Shown here piece by piece: positions 29,295 to 38,625 of a stretch of 64,000 nucleotides of DNA (position 1 is its first letter; the number at the start of each line of letters is the position of its first letter). Source of the DNA: Aurantimonas sp. Leaf443 (GTDB taxonomy: Bacteria > Pseudomonadota > Alphaproteobacteria > Rhizobiales > Rhizobiaceae); assembly GCF_001425575.1 (NCBI RefSeq), contig NZ_LMRD01000007.1:124001-188000 (forward strand), given 5' to 3'. Position numbers and translations under genes: made by a program. A model generated the notes under the pieces. The model had not been told where the DNA came from. It searched no databases and was given only the letters and a program-made list of their open reading frames with translations.

Positions 29295-30410
29295 CTATTC
29301 GGCGGCCTCGCGATGGGCGGGCGCCTCGCCTTCGCAGCCCTTCGTCGCGGTGCCGACGCGGCCGTGCACGAGGTCGTGGATGAAGCCGAGCTTGGTGACG
29401 ACCGCGGGTGACAGGACGAACGGATAGAGGTCCTGATGACCCATGGCGCGGTTGAACGAGTTCAGCGCCTGCGACAGCGCGACCCAGGCCTCCACGATCT
29501 GCTCGATCGTCGTGGCGTCGCTGTAGACGCGGAAGTCCATGTCGGTGGTGATGATGCCGGTGCGGTCGATGCGCGGCTGGATGGCGAGGCCGTAGGAGCC
29601 GCCGACCTCCAGCGTGTCGACGATGTGGAGATAGTGCGCCCAGGTTTCCGCGAAGTCCTCCCACGGGTGCGCCCCGGCATAGGAGGAGACGTACTCGTTC
29701 TGCCACATGGGTTTGGGGCCGTTGGCGTAATGGGCCTGGAGCGCGGCGTTGTAGTCCTGGCTGTCGTCGCCGAACACCGCGCGGCAGGCGTCGAGCGCCC
29801 CGCCGTCGCGCACCAGCCGGTCCCAGTACCAATGGCCGACCTCGTGGCGGAAATGGCCGAGCAGCGTGCGGTAGGGCTCGCCCATCGAGGTGCGGCGCTT
29901 CTCGCGCTCGGCATCGTCCGCCTCCGCCAGCGCGATGGTGATGAGGCCGAGATCGTGGCCGGTCATCACGTTCTGCTCGCCCTCGGCGTCGGACAGGAAG
30001 GCGAAGCCGAGACCTTCGGGATTCTCGCCGCGCGTCACCAGCGGCAGGCGCAGGCGCAGGAGCGTGTAGAAGAGCCGCCGCTTGGCGATCTCCATCGACT
30101 GCCAGCGCGCCATGGCCTCGCTGTCGCCGTAGTTCGGCACCGTCACGTTATGGCGGCAGGCGAGGCAGGCGACATCGGCGCTGTCGCCGGGCACGAGCCA
30201 GTTGCAGACGCCGTGCTCGTAGTTGGCGCAATATTTCCACATCGCCCCGTCGGCATGCGCGCCGGCCGACTTCCAGATGCCGTCGGCCTGCTCCAGCGCC
30301 AGCATCTTGTTCGACTCGGGCTCGTATCCGAGCGCGTGGTTGCATCTTTCGCAGACGACATTGGTGAAATGCACGATCTGCGTGCAGGCCGGGCAGGAGA
30401 AGAGCTTCAT
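29295..30410 (-). CDS. Zinc-ribbon putative metallopeptidase (Peptidase_Mx-type)
   Basis: 371 residues, no signal peptide, so probably cytoplasmic. The N-terminus is a rubredoxin-like zinc ribbon with C6/C9 and C20/C23. A second Cys set (C61, C69, C82, C85) suggests another metal site. The peptidase motif HEVGH (H189, E190, H193) sits in LGHFRHEVGHWYWDRLV, and a conserved WEDFAETWAHYLHIVDTL helix could add the third ligand. This matches the family annotated as putative zinc-binding metallopeptidase, for which I know no proven substrate. It is divergent from the amidoligase/transglutaminase operon across 203 bp, suggesting joint regulation and a role in processing that system's products. Confidence 0.82.
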   Translation of the reverse strand: MKLFSCPACTQIVHFTNVVCERCNHALGYEPESNKMLALEQADGIWKSAGAHADGAMWKYCANYEHGVCNWLVPGDSADVACLACRHNVTVPNYGDSEAMARWQSMEIAKRRLFYTLLRLRLPLVTRGENPEGLGFAFLSDAEGEQNVMTGHDLGLITIALAEADDAEREKRRTSMGEPYRTLLGHFRHEVGHWYWDRLVRDGGALDACRAVFGDDSQDYNAALQAHYANGPKPMWQNEYVSSYAGAHPWEDFAETWAHYLHIVDTLEVGGSYGLAIQPRIDRTGIITTDMDFRVYSDATTIEQIVEAWVALSQALNSFNRAMGHQDLYPFVLSPAVVTKLGFIHDLVHGRVGTATKGCEGEAPAHREAAE

Positions 30411-30613
30411 GGTTTCAGGTCCTTGTCGCGCTGGGCGGCGCGCCCGTCGGTTGCGGCCCTAATGCGGCAGCGCTTCCCCGGTTCCCCCCGCGGGAATGCC
30501 GCAGCGCAAAATAAACGGATCGACCTGCCGCGTTGCGGCCGCGGCCCCGCTTGCGGGTGGGCGCCAAGCCTCTATGGTCGCGGAGACGCATCTTCGCGCG
30601 GACGAAAGAACCG

Positions 30614-33600
30614 ATGTCGATCCTTGCCGCCCTGCACCATGTGACGCACTACAAGTACGACCGGCCCGTGCGGCTCGGGCCCCAGCTCATCCGGCTGCGA
30701 CCCGCGCCCCATTCGCGCACGCGCGTGCCGTCCTACTCGCTGAAGGTGACCCCGCAGGAACACTTCATCAACTGGCAGCAGGACCCGTTCGGCAACTACC
30801 TCGCCCGCTTCGTCTTTCCCGAGCCGACGACCGAGTTCAAGGTGGAGGTCGATCTCCTCGCGGACATGACGGTCTACAATCCGTTCGACTTCTTCGTGGA
30901 AGAGGCGGCCGAGACCTGGCCCTTCGACTACGAGGAGCCGCTGCGCACCGACCTCTCGGCCTATCTCGGCGCCGAGCCCGCCGGCCCGCTTCTGACGCGC
31001 TTCCTCGCCGAGCTCGACCGCAGCGAGACGCACACGGTCAATTTCCTCGTCGGCCTCAACCAGACCCTGCAGCAGCATATCGACTATCTCGTGCGGCTGG
31101 AGCCGGGCGTGCAGGAGCCGGAGGAGACGCTGACCAAGCGCTCGGGCTCGTGCCGCGACACGTCCTGGCTCCTGGTGCAGGTGATGCGCCATCTGGGCTT
31201 TGCCGCCCGCTTCGTCTCCGGCTACCTCATCCAGCTCAAGCCCGACCGCGTCTCGCTCGACGGTCCGGCCGGCACGACCTACGACTTCACCGATCTCCAC
31301 GCCTGGGCCGAGGTCTACCTGCCGGGCGCGGGCTGGATCGGCCTCGACCCGACCTCCGGCCTTCTCACCGGCGAGAGCCACATCCCGCTCGCCGCGACCC
31401 CGCACTACCGCTCGGCCGCCCCGATCTCGGGCGGCGTGGACTATGCCGAGGTCGAGTTCGAGTTCGAGATGACGGTGGACCGCGTCGAGGAGCGGCCGCG
31501 CGTCTCCATGCCCTTCTCGGACGAGAGCTGGAAGGCGCTGGACGCGCTCGGCGAGACGCTCGACGAGGAGCTGCGCCGCAACGACGTGCGCCTGACCATG
31601 GGCGGCGAGCCGACCTTCGTCTCCATCGACGACTTCCAGGCGCCCGAGTGGAATGCCGACGCCACCGGCCCGATGAAGCGGGGCCTTGCCGACGACCTGG
31701 TGCGGCGCCTGCGCGACCGTTTCGCGCCCGGCGGCTTCCTGCATCACGGCCAGGGCAAGTGGTATCCGGGCGAGAGCCTGCCGCGCTGGACCTTCTCCAT
31801 CTACTGGCGCAAGGACGGCGTGCCGATCTGGACGAATGGCGACCTCTTCGCCCGCGAGGTGCCCAAGACCCCGCTCGGCGCGCCCGAGGCCGAGCGTCTG
31901 ACGCGCTCCGTCGCCGAGGCGCTCGGCGTCGATCCCGACAACGCGCAGGCCGCCTACGAGGACGCCGCCTACTGGGTGGCCCGCGAGACGCAGCTGCCGA
32001 TCAATGTCAGCCCCGGCAATTCCAAGCTCGACGACCGCGAGGAGCGCGCGCGCCTCGCCCGCGTCTTCGACCGCGGGCTCGACCGGCCGACGGGCTACGT
32101 CCTGCCGATCCAGGCCTGGCAGGGGCGCGCCCGCGCCGTGCGCTGGGCCTCCGAGCGCTGGGCGACGCGCCGCTCGCGGCTCTATCTCGTGCCCGGCGAT
32201 TCCGCCCTCGGCTACCGCCTGCCGCTGGCCTCGCTTCCCCACCTGCCCGAGAGCGACTTCCCCTTCGTCCATCCCGACGACCCGACGCAGAGCCTGCCCC
32301 CGCTGCCGCTGCAGGGCCGCACCGCCCGCCAGCGCGGCGAGACCTACGGCCGCGTGACCATGCAGACGCAGGCGCGCGACGGCGTGGCGACGGGCGGCCA
32401 CGCGCCGCTTCCCGCCTTCGTGCCGCTGGGCGAGGGGGAAGGCGCGAGCAACCTCGCATCCGGATCCTCCTCCTTCGGCATGGCGAGCGGCACCTTCGTC
32501 AGCGAGATCCAGGGCCATGTGCGCACGGCGCTCGCCGTCGAGCCGCGCGACGGCAAGCTGTGCTGCTTCATGCCGCCGCTGGAATCGACCGAGGCCTATC
32601 TCGACCTCCTCGCCGCGATCGAGGATGTGGCGTCCGAGCTCGGCCTGCCCGTGCAGATCGAAGGCTACGCGCCGCCGAACGACCCGCGCATCAACGTCAT
32701 CCGCGTGGCGCCCGATCCCGGCGTCATAGAGGTCAACGTCCACCCCGCCTCGTCCTGGCGCGAGGCGGTGGCGATCACCACCGGCGTCTACGAGGACGCG
32801 CGCGCCTCGAGGCTCGGCACCGACAAGTTCATGGTGGACGGCAAGCATGCGGGCACCGGCGGCGGCAACCACGTGGTCGTGGGCGGCGCGACGCCGCTCG
32901 ACAGCCCGTTCCTGCGCCGGCCGGACCTCCTGAAGTCGCTCGTCCTCTACTGGCAGCGCCACCCCTCGCTCTCCTATCTCTTCTCCGGCCTCTTCATCGG
33001 CCCGACGAGCCAGGCGCCGCGCATCGACGAGGCGCGCCACGACCAGCTCTACGAGCTGGAGATCGCCATGGCGCAGGTCTCGAACGGCCAGGGCTGGGCG
33101 ACGCCCCCCTGGCTCGTCGACCGCCTGTTCCGCAACCTCCTCGTGGACGTGACCGGCAACACGCACCGCTCCGAGATCTGCATCGACAAGCTCTATTCGC
33201 CGGACGGCCCCACCGGACGCCTCGGCCTCGTGGAATTCCGCGGCTTCGAGATGCCGCCGGACGAGCGCATGTCGCTCGCCCAGCAGCTGCTGGTGCGCGC
33301 GCTCATCGCCATGTTCTGGAAGAGCCCGCAGGACGGCAAGTTCGCGCGCTGGGGCACGAGCCTGCACGACAAGTTCATGCTGCGCGACTTCGTCTGGGCC
33401 GACTTCCTCGACGTCCTCGGCGACCTCAACCGCGCCGGCTATCCGATGCGGCCGGAATGGTTCGAGGCGCAGGCCGAGTTCCGCTTCCCCTTCTGCGGCA
33501 AGATCGAGCGCGAGGGCGTGACGCTGGAGCTGCGCCAGGCGCTGGAGCCCTGGCACGTGATGGGCGAGACGGGCGCGATCGGCGGCACGGTGCGTTTCGT

Positions 33601-34039
33601 CGATTCCTCGGTGGAACGCCTGCAGGTGAAGTTGTCGAACTTCGATCCCGCCCGCCACATGGTCACCTGCAACGGGCGCCAGGTGCCGATGACGAAGACG
33701 GGGTCCGGCAACGACGCGGTGGCCGGCGTGCGCTTCAAGGCCTGGCAGCCGGCCTCGGGCCTGCACCCGACGATCCCCGTCCACGCGCCGCTGACCTTCG
33801 ACCTCTACGACCGCTGGTCGGGGCGCTCGCTCGGCGGCTGCGTCTACCATGTCGCCCATCCCGGCGGGCGCTCCTACGACGTCTTCCCCGTCAACGCCTA
33901 CGAGGCGGAGGCGCGCCGGCTCGCGCGCTTCAAGGATATCGGCCACACGCCCGGCGGCTTCGAGCCGATCGGCGAGCGGCCGGACCCGTCCTTCCCCATG
34001 ACCCTCGACCTCAGGCGCCCCGCCTTCCTCGCCTCGTGA
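30614..34039 (+). CDS. Transglutaminase-like / DUF2126 putative amidoligase fusion
   Basis: 1141 residues, cytoplasmic, near the usual length for this family. Residues 1-85 are the beta-strand N-terminal domain of bacterial transglutaminase-like proteins ([23 protein letters not shown]). The papain-like core follows with the triad C180 (SGSCRDTSW), H229 ([10 protein letters not shown]) and D245 (GLDPTSG). From about residue 300 to the end is DUF2126, annotated in Pfam as a putative amidoligase related to glutamine synthetase-like ligases; [38 protein letters not shown] and [10 protein letters not shown] look like its conserved blocks. Substrate unknown. The family is linked by context to peptide synthesis or protein tagging. 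First gene of a three-gene operon (34-bp gap to the next). Confidence 0.9.
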   Translation: MSILAALHHVTHYKYDRPVRLGPQLIRLRPAPHSRTRVPSYSLKVTPQEHFINWQQDPFGNYLARFVFPEPTTEFKVEVDLLADMTVYNPFDFFVEEAAETWPFDYEEPLRTDLSAYLGAEPAGPLLTRFLAELDRSETHTVNFLVGLNQTLQQHIDYLVRLEPGVQEPEETLTKRSGSCRDTSWLLVQVMRHLGFAARFVSGYLIQLKPDRVSLDGPAGTTYDFTDLHAWAEVYLPGAGWIGLDPTSGLLTGESHIPLAATPHYRSAAPISGGVDYAEVEFEFEMTVDRVEERPRVSMPFSDESWKALDALGETLDEELRRNDVRLTMGGEPTFVSIDDFQAPEWNADATGPMKRGLADDLVRRLRDRFAPGGFLHHGQGKWYPGESLPRWTFSIYWRKDGVPIWTNGDLFAREVPKTPLGAPEAERLTRSVAEALGVDPDNAQAAYEDAAYWVARETQLPINVSPGNSKLDDREERARLARVFDRGLDRPTGYVLPIQAWQGRARAVRWASERWATRRSRLYLVPGDSALGYRLPLASLPHLPESDFPFVHPDDPTQSLPPLPLQGRTARQRGETYGRVTMQTQARDGVATGGHAPLPAFVPLGEGEGASNLASGSSSFGMASGTFVSEIQGHVRTALAVEPRDGKLCCFMPPLESTEAYLDLLAAIEDVASELGLPVQIEGYAPPNDPRINVIRVAPDPGVIEVNVHPASSWREAVAITTGVYEDARASRLGTDKFMVDGKHAGTGGGNHVVVGGATPLDSPFLRRPDLLKSLVLYWQRHPSLSYLFSGLFIGPTSQAPRIDEARHDQLYELEIAMAQVSNGQGWATPPWLVDRLFRNLLVDVTGNTHRSEICIDKLYSPDGPTGRLGLVEFRGFEMPPDERMSLAQQLLVRALIAMFWKSPQDGKFARWGTSLHDKFMLRDFVWADFLDVLGDLNRAGYPMRPEWFEAQAEFRFPFCGKIEREGVTLELRQALEPWHVMGETGAIGGTVRFVDSSVERLQVKLSNFDPARHMVTCNGRQVPMTKTGSGNDAVAGVRFKAWQPASGLHPTIPVHAPLTFDLYDRWSGRSLGGCVYHVAHPGGRSYDVFPVNAYEAEARRLARFKDIGHTPGGFEPIGERPDPSFPMTLDLRRPAFLAS

Positions 34040-34073
34040 GGCGGGACACGCGAGCGCCGGAACGCGTGACCCG

Positions 34074-36533
34074 ATGACCCTGCCCACCGCCGAGACCCAG
34101 GCCCCGGACGCGCCCGCGAGCGCGCCGGGCGCGGCGCCGGGGCCTGTCGAGGCCCTGCTCGACGGCTATGCCGCCCGTCTCTCCGGCGGGCGCGACGAGA
34201 TGATGGCGCCCGACGGCACGGTGCGGGCCCATTACCGGCCGCTGATCGAGGCGCTGGCCGGGCTGACGACGCACGAGCGCGAGGCACGCTTCCACAGCGC
34301 GCGGCAATATCTCAGCGAGGCCGGCGTCTTCCACCGCGTCTACGGCGAGGGTCATGCGCCCGAGGAAGAGCGCGACTGGCCGCTCGCCCTCCCCCCGCTC
34401 GTCATCGACCCGGACGAATGGGCCGAGCTCGGCGCCGGCCTCGTGCAGCGCGCCGAGTTTCTCGAGGCGCTTCTCGGCGATCTCTACGGACGGCGCGAGG
34501 TGGTGCGGTCGGGCGCGCTGCCGAGCGCGCTGCTCGGGCAGAACCCGGAATTCCTGCGACCCTTGAGCGAACAGGGCCTTTCGGGCGCGCCGATGATCCG
34601 CTTCGTCGCCTTCGATCTCGGGCGCGGGCCCGACGGGCGCTGGTGGGTGCTCGGCGACCGCGCGCAGGCCCCCTCCGGCGCGGGCTTCGCGCTGGAAAAC
34701 CGCGTGGCGACCTCGAAGGCCTTTCCGGACCTGTCGCGGGAGATGAACGTCGCCCGGCTCGCCGGCTTCTTCCAGGCCTTTCGCGAGACGCTCTACGGGC
34801 TCGCCGAACCCGGCGCCCCGCGCATCGGCCTCCTCACCCCCGGGCCGCTCAACGACACCTATTACGAGCATTTCTACCTCGCCCGCTATCTCGGCCTGCT
34901 TCTCCTCGAAGGCGGCGATCTCGTCATCCGCGAGGACCGCGCGCATGTGCGCACCGTCGACGGCACGCAGCCGATCAGCGTCCTGTGGCGCCGCCTCGAC
35001 GCGGACTTCGTCGATCCGCTCGAACTCTTCTCCGGCTCGCGCATCGGCACGCCCGGCCTGCTGCGCGCGGTGCGCGCCGGCCATCTCCATCTCGTCAACG
35101 CGCTGGGCTCCGGCATCCTGGAGACGCCGGCCTTCCTCGCCTTCCAGCCCGCGCTCGCCAAGGCGCTTCTCGGCGCGGACCTGACACTGCCGACCATCGC
35201 CACCTGGTGGTGCGGGCAGGAGAAGGAACGCGCCTATGTCTGCGCCCATGCCGGGCGGCTGACGCTCTCGCCGGCCTTTCCGCCGGCCTCCGGCGTCACG
35301 CCCGCGCCGCTGCCCAGGCCGGCGAACGGCAAGCTCGCCCTCGCCCCGGAGGCGGGCCTTCATCTCATCGGCCAGGAGATCGCCTCGCTCTCCACCGTGC
35401 CGGTCTTCGTGGACGGGCGGCTGGAGCCGCGCCCCGTGGCCCTGCGCGTCTTCCTGGCGCGCGGCGAGGACGGCTGGCAGGTGATGCCCGGCGGCTTCGC
35501 GCGGGTGGCCGACGCGCGCGAGGCGCGGGCCGTCTCCATGCATGCCGGCGGGCGCTCGATCGACGTCTGGGTGCCCTCGCAGGAGACGACGCGGCCCGTC
35601 ACCCTGCTGCGCCCCGCCAAGGCCGGCGGGCAGGCCCGCCTTCCCGGCGCCCTGCCGGCGCGCGCGGCCGACAATCTCTTCTGGCTCGGCCGCTATGCCG
35701 AGCGCTGCGAAGTGGCGACGCGGCTCCTGCGCCTCTGCGGCGCACGCACAACGCAAGGGCTGCGCGCCGGCGAGCTGGAGGAGCGCGTGCGCCGCCTTCT
35801 CCTCGATCTCGGCATCGATGCCGCGGGTCCCGCCCCCGCGCGCGGCCTGCTGACGCTCGCCCGTCAGGCGCTGGAGACCGCCTCGCGCATCCGCGACCGC
35901 TTCTCGCCGGACGGCTGGCGGGCGCTGTCGGAGATCGTCGACCTCCTCGTGGACGGCCTGAAGCCGGACAGCGAGGTCGATCTCGTGGACCTGACGAGCG
36001 CCGTCCTCACCCGCCTCTCCGGCTTCACCGGCCTCGTGCGCGAGAACATGTACCAGTTCACCGGCTGGCGCCTGATGAAATGCGGGCGGCGCATGGAGCG
36101 CGGGCGCATGTCCGCCATCGTCGCCTCCGCCCTCCTGGAGGACGAGCCGGAAGGCGCGCTCGAGGCGCTGCTCGAATTCACCGACAGCCGCGTCACCTAT
36201 CGCCGCCGCTTTTCCGTGGATCTCTCGTCCGAGGCGGTGATCGACCTGTGCATCCTCGACCCGATGAACCCGCGCTCGGTCGCCTTCCAGGTGAACAGCC
36301 TCTGCTCGACGCTCGCCAAGCTGCCGGGCGTGCGCGAGGGCGAGAAGCTCGACATGCTCTCGCGCCGGGCCGCACGCCTGCAGGTGCGCGTGGCGACCGC
36401 CGAGCCGCAGGAGGTGACGACCGGCTTCCTCGACCGCATCGCCGGCGATTTCGGGCTCCTCTCCACCCTCCTGACGGAGCGCTATCTCCTCGCCGACCCC
36501 GCGAGCGTGCAGGCGGGAGCCCATTTCGAATGA
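34074..36533 (+). CDS. Circularly permuted ATP-grasp / alpha-E domain protein
   Basis: 819 residues. About 45-500 is the circularly permuted type 2 ATP-grasp ligase (formerly DUF404/DUF407), with LYGRREVVRSGALPSALL, VLGDRAQAPSGAGFALENR, a GLLTPGPLNDTYYEH block and NALGSGILETPAFLAF. About 530-815 is the all-helical alpha-E domain (DUF403), opening with AADNLFWLGRYAERCE and containing NMYQFTGWRLMKCGRRMERG. In many bacteria the two parts are separate genes; here they are fused. ATP-grasp proteins of this class are predicted peptide or amide ligases. The stop overlaps the next gene's start in an ATGA, so its product and the second transglutaminase are translationally linked. Confidence 0.9.
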   Translation: MTLPTAETQAPDAPASAPGAAPGPVEALLDGYAARLSGGRDEMMAPDGTVRAHYRPLIEALAGLTTHEREARFHSARQYLSEAGVFHRVYGEGHAPEEERDWPLALPPLVIDPDEWAELGAGLVQRAEFLEALLGDLYGRREVVRSGALPSALLGQNPEFLRPLSEQGLSGAPMIRFVAFDLGRGPDGRWWVLGDRAQAPSGAGFALENRVATSKAFPDLSREMNVARLAGFFQAFRETLYGLAEPGAPRIGLLTPGPLNDTYYEHFYLARYLGLLLLEGGDLVIREDRAHVRTVDGTQPISVLWRRLDADFVDPLELFSGSRIGTPGLLRAVRAGHLHLVNALGSGILETPAFLAFQPALAKALLGADLTLPTIATWWCGQEKERAYVCAHAGRLTLSPAFPPASGVTPAPLPRPANGKLALAPEAGLHLIGQEIASLSTVPVFVDGRLEPRPVALRVFLARGEDGWQVMPGGFARVADAREARAVSMHAGGRSIDVWVPSQETTRPVTLLRPAKAGGQARLPGALPARAADNLFWLGRYAERCEVATRLLRLCGARTTQGLRAGELEERVRRLLLDLGIDAAGPAPARGLLTLARQALETASRIRDRFSPDGWRALSEIVDLLVDGLKPDSEVDLVDLTSAVLTRLSGFTGLVRENMYQFTGWRLMKCGRRMERGRMSAIVASALLEDEPEGALEALLEFTDSRVTYRRRFSVDLSSEAVIDLCILDPMNPRSVAFQVNSLCSTLAKLPGVREGEKLDMLSRRAARLQVRVATAEPQEVTTGFLDRIAGDFGLLSTLLTERYLLADPASVQAGAHFE

Positions 36534-37477
36534 TCTACGACATCACGCTGCGGCTCGGGTACCACTACCTCTCGCCCGTGCGGGACGCGCGCCATGTCCT
36601 GCGCGTGCGCCCGCTGGCGGACCGGTTCCAGACCATCGAGAGCGCCGGCCTCGAGATGCAGCCGCAGCCGGACGAGGCGGCGAGCGAGACCGACTTCTTC
36701 GGCAACCGAATCGATCCGATCGCGCTCCACGCGCGGCACGGCGCCCTCAAGGTCACGATGCGCTCGCGCGTCGCGGTCGAGCGGCCGGAGCTCGACCTCT
36801 CCGCCACGCCCGCCCTCTCCGCCCTCGTGCGGTCGGCGGCCCATTCGCGCGATCCCTCCGGCACGAGCCCGATCCACTTCCTCGGCGCGAGCCGCATGGT
36901 GCAGCTGGACCCGGGCGCCGGCGCCTATGTCGCCGCCACCCTGCGCGGGAGCCCGCTCGCCGGCGAGGCGATGCTGTCGCTGGCCGCGCGGATCAAGACC
37001 GAGTTCGACTACGCGCCCGGCACCACCACCGTGCGCACCACGGTCGCGGAGGCCTTCGCGCACCGGCGCGGCGTCTGCCAGGACTTCTCCCACGTGATGA
37101 TCGCCGGCCTTCGCGCCTGCGGCGTGCCGGCGGCCTACGTCTCAGGCTTCATACGCACCCTGCCCCCGCCGGGCCAGAAGCGGCTGGAGGGTGCGGACGC
37201 CATGCATGCCTGGGTCGACGTGTGGCTCGGCCCCGAGATCGGCTGGGTGGGCTTCGATCCGACCAATGGCGTGGCGACCTCCAGCGACCACATCGTCGTG
37301 GCGCGCGGCCGCGACTATGCCGATGTCGCGCCCATCGACGGGGTGATGATGACGGCCGGCCCGCAATCGGCCACCCATTCGGTGGACGTGGTGCCGCTGG
37401 AGGAGACGCTGGCCGCCGCGGGCGAGGCCATGGCGGGCGCTCCGACGACGCCGGAGGCCACGGCCGCCAAGGCGTGA
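36530..37477 (+). CDS. Transglutaminase-like cysteine protease-fold protein
   Basis: 315 residues. The N-terminal bacterial transglutaminase domain covers about 1-85 (MIYDITLRLGYHYLSPVRDARHVLRVRPL). The core has triad residues C183 (RRGVCQDFSHV), H226 (AMHAWVDVWL) and D243 (GFDPTNG). The C-terminal 50 residues are Ala/Thr-rich and probably flexible. Such proteins may cleave or form amide bonds in peptides; no substrate is known. Its ATG overlaps the ATP-grasp/alpha-E stop (ATGA). With two transglutaminase folds, an ATP-grasp ligase and a putative amidoligase in one operon, making and unmaking a specific amide-linked product is the best guess. Confidence 0.9.
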   Translation: MIYDITLRLGYHYLSPVRDARHVLRVRPLADRFQTIESAGLEMQPQPDEAASETDFFGNRIDPIALHARHGALKVTMRSRVAVERPELDLSATPALSALVRSAAHSRDPSGTSPIHFLGASRMVQLDPGAGAYVAATLRGSPLAGEAMLSLAARIKTEFDYAPGTTTVRTTVAEAFAHRRGVCQDFSHVMIAGLRACGVPAAYVSGFIRTLPPPGQKRLEGADAMHAWVDVWLGPEIGWVGFDPTNGVATSSDHIVVARGRDYADVAPIDGVMMTAGPQSATHSVDVVPLEETLAAAGEAMAGAPTTPEATAAKA

Positions 37478-37529
37478 GGGCCGGATCCCGGAGCGGCGGC
37501 CGAAGGCGAGCGCGACGGGCGCGGAACCG

Positions 37530-38369
37530 TCAGCGGGCCGCCGCTCGCGGCGCCCCGGCGCTTCGGGCCCAGACCGCGTGGAAATGATGCGTCGGCCCAT
37601 GCCCGCCGCCGACGGAAAGCGCGTCCGCCGCCGCGATGGCGCCCGCCGTGTAGGCCTTGGCGAGGCGCACCGCCTCCACGAGATCGCCGGTGATCGCAAG
37701 CTGCGCGGCGATCGCCGCCGAGAGCGTGCATCCCGTGCCATGCGTGTTGCGCGTCTCGTGGCGCGGTCCTTCGAACCAGACCGTCTCGCCCGTCCGCGCC
37801 AGGACATCCGGACATTCCGGCCCGGGCAGGTGTCCGCCCTTGAGAAGGACGGCGCGCGGGCCGCAGGCCAGGAGGCAGCGCGCGGCCGTGCCCATGGCGC
37901 CCGGCGTCTGCGGCTCGGGCTCGCCGAGCAGCGCGGCGATCTCGGGCAGATTGGGCGTGACGAGATCGCAGAGCGGCAGGAGGTCGGCGCGCAGCGCCTC
38001 CACCGCCTCCTCGGCCAGGAGCCGGTCCCCGCCCTTGGCGACCATGACCGGATCGAGAACGATATTGCGGGCCCCATGACGAAGGAGGGAACGGGCGATC
38101 GCCCGGGCGATATCGGCCGTCGCGACCATGCCGATCTTCACCGCGTCCACGGCGATGTCGGCGAAGACGGCGTCGATCTGCGCCGCCACGAAGCTCGGCG
38201 AGACGCGTTCAACGCCCGCGACGCCGCGCGTGTTCTGCGCCGTGAGCGCGGTGACGACGGCCATGCCGTAGACCCCGTTCGCCGAGAAGCTCTTGAGATC
38301 CGCCTGGATGCCGGCGCCTCCGGACGGGTCCGAGCCGGCGATGGACAGGACGTTGGCGATGGGCGGCAT
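37530..38369 (-). CDS. thiD: Hydroxymethylpyrimidine/phosphomethylpyrimidine kinase ThiD
   Basis: 279 residues. It phosphorylates HMP and HMP-phosphate to HMP-diphosphate for thiamine synthesis. Ribokinase-like signatures: SIAGSDPSGGAGIQADLK at the N-terminus and the anion-hole block NTHGTGCTLSAAIAA near residue 215. The ATG at 38369 gives the canonical start; the longer open frame runs through the riboswitch and is not coding. It is the only thiamine gene in the window and is controlled by a TPP riboswitch about 65 nt upstream. It is convergent with the transglutaminase operon. Confidence 0.95.
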   Translation of the reverse strand: MPPIANVLSIAGSDPSGGAGIQADLKSFSANGVYGMAVVTALTAQNTRGVAGVERVSPSFVAAQIDAVFADIAVDAVKIGMVATADIARAIARSLLRHGARNIVLDPVMVAKGGDRLLAEEAVEALRADLLPLCDLVTPNLPEIAALLGEPEPQTPGAMGTAARCLLACGPRAVLLKGGHLPGPECPDVLARTGETVWFEGPRHETRNTHGTGCTLSAAIAAQLAITGDLVEAVRLAKAYTAGAIAAADALSVGGGHGPTHHFHAVWARSAGAPRAAAR

Positions 38370-38420
38370 GCAGGCGCTCCTCCTGGCGGAAGAAGCGCGC
38401 GACGGCCGTGGACAGGCAAA

Positions 38421-38441
38421 GGGAGCCGCGCCGCGACTCCC
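38421..38441 (-). terminator. Riboswitch expression platform (terminator hairpin)
   Basis: On the minus strand GGGAGTCGC pairs with GCGGCTCCC (nine pairs including one G-T, loop GGC), followed by TTTGCC. Its 5' arm is the 3' strand of the TPP aptamer (38435-38444), so ligand binding and terminator formation share bases. The T-run is short, so partial termination or a translational effect remains possible. Confidence 0.6.
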
Positions 38442-38508
38442 TCCGCCGGTACGATCCGGATCAGGTTCCAAGGGTGCGTCTCAGCCGGTCTCCCGGCGCC
38501 CCCGTCAT
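38434..38508 (-). ncRNA. TPP riboswitch (THI element) of thiD
   Basis: Read on the minus strand, the segment has the conserved blocks in order: GACGGGGGCGCC, the CTGAGA core, ACCCTT, GAACCTGATCCGGAT and the closing GGCGGAGGGAGTC. These are the hallmark THI-box sequences that fold the TPP-binding aptamer. It lies between the divergently placed glgB 3' end and thiD and points at thiD. High thiamine diphosphate should lower thiD expression. Confidence 0.93.
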
Positions 38509-38593
38509 TCGGCAGGACCGATCATAGACAAGGACGGGGCTGGGCGAAAGCCGCCGGCGCGGCAAGGGCTGGACGTGCCGGGCCGGAAAGTGG

Positions 38594-38620
38594 GCGCCGC
38601 CGGCACGGAGCCGGCGGCGC
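38594..38620 (-). terminator. Intrinsic terminator of the glgE-treS-glgB operon
   Basis: GCGCCGCCGGC pairs perfectly with GCCGGCGGCGC (11 bp, loop ACGGA), 5 nt after the glgB stop; on the minus strand it is followed by CCACTTTCC. Confidence 0.65.
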
Positions 38621-38625
38621 GAGGC

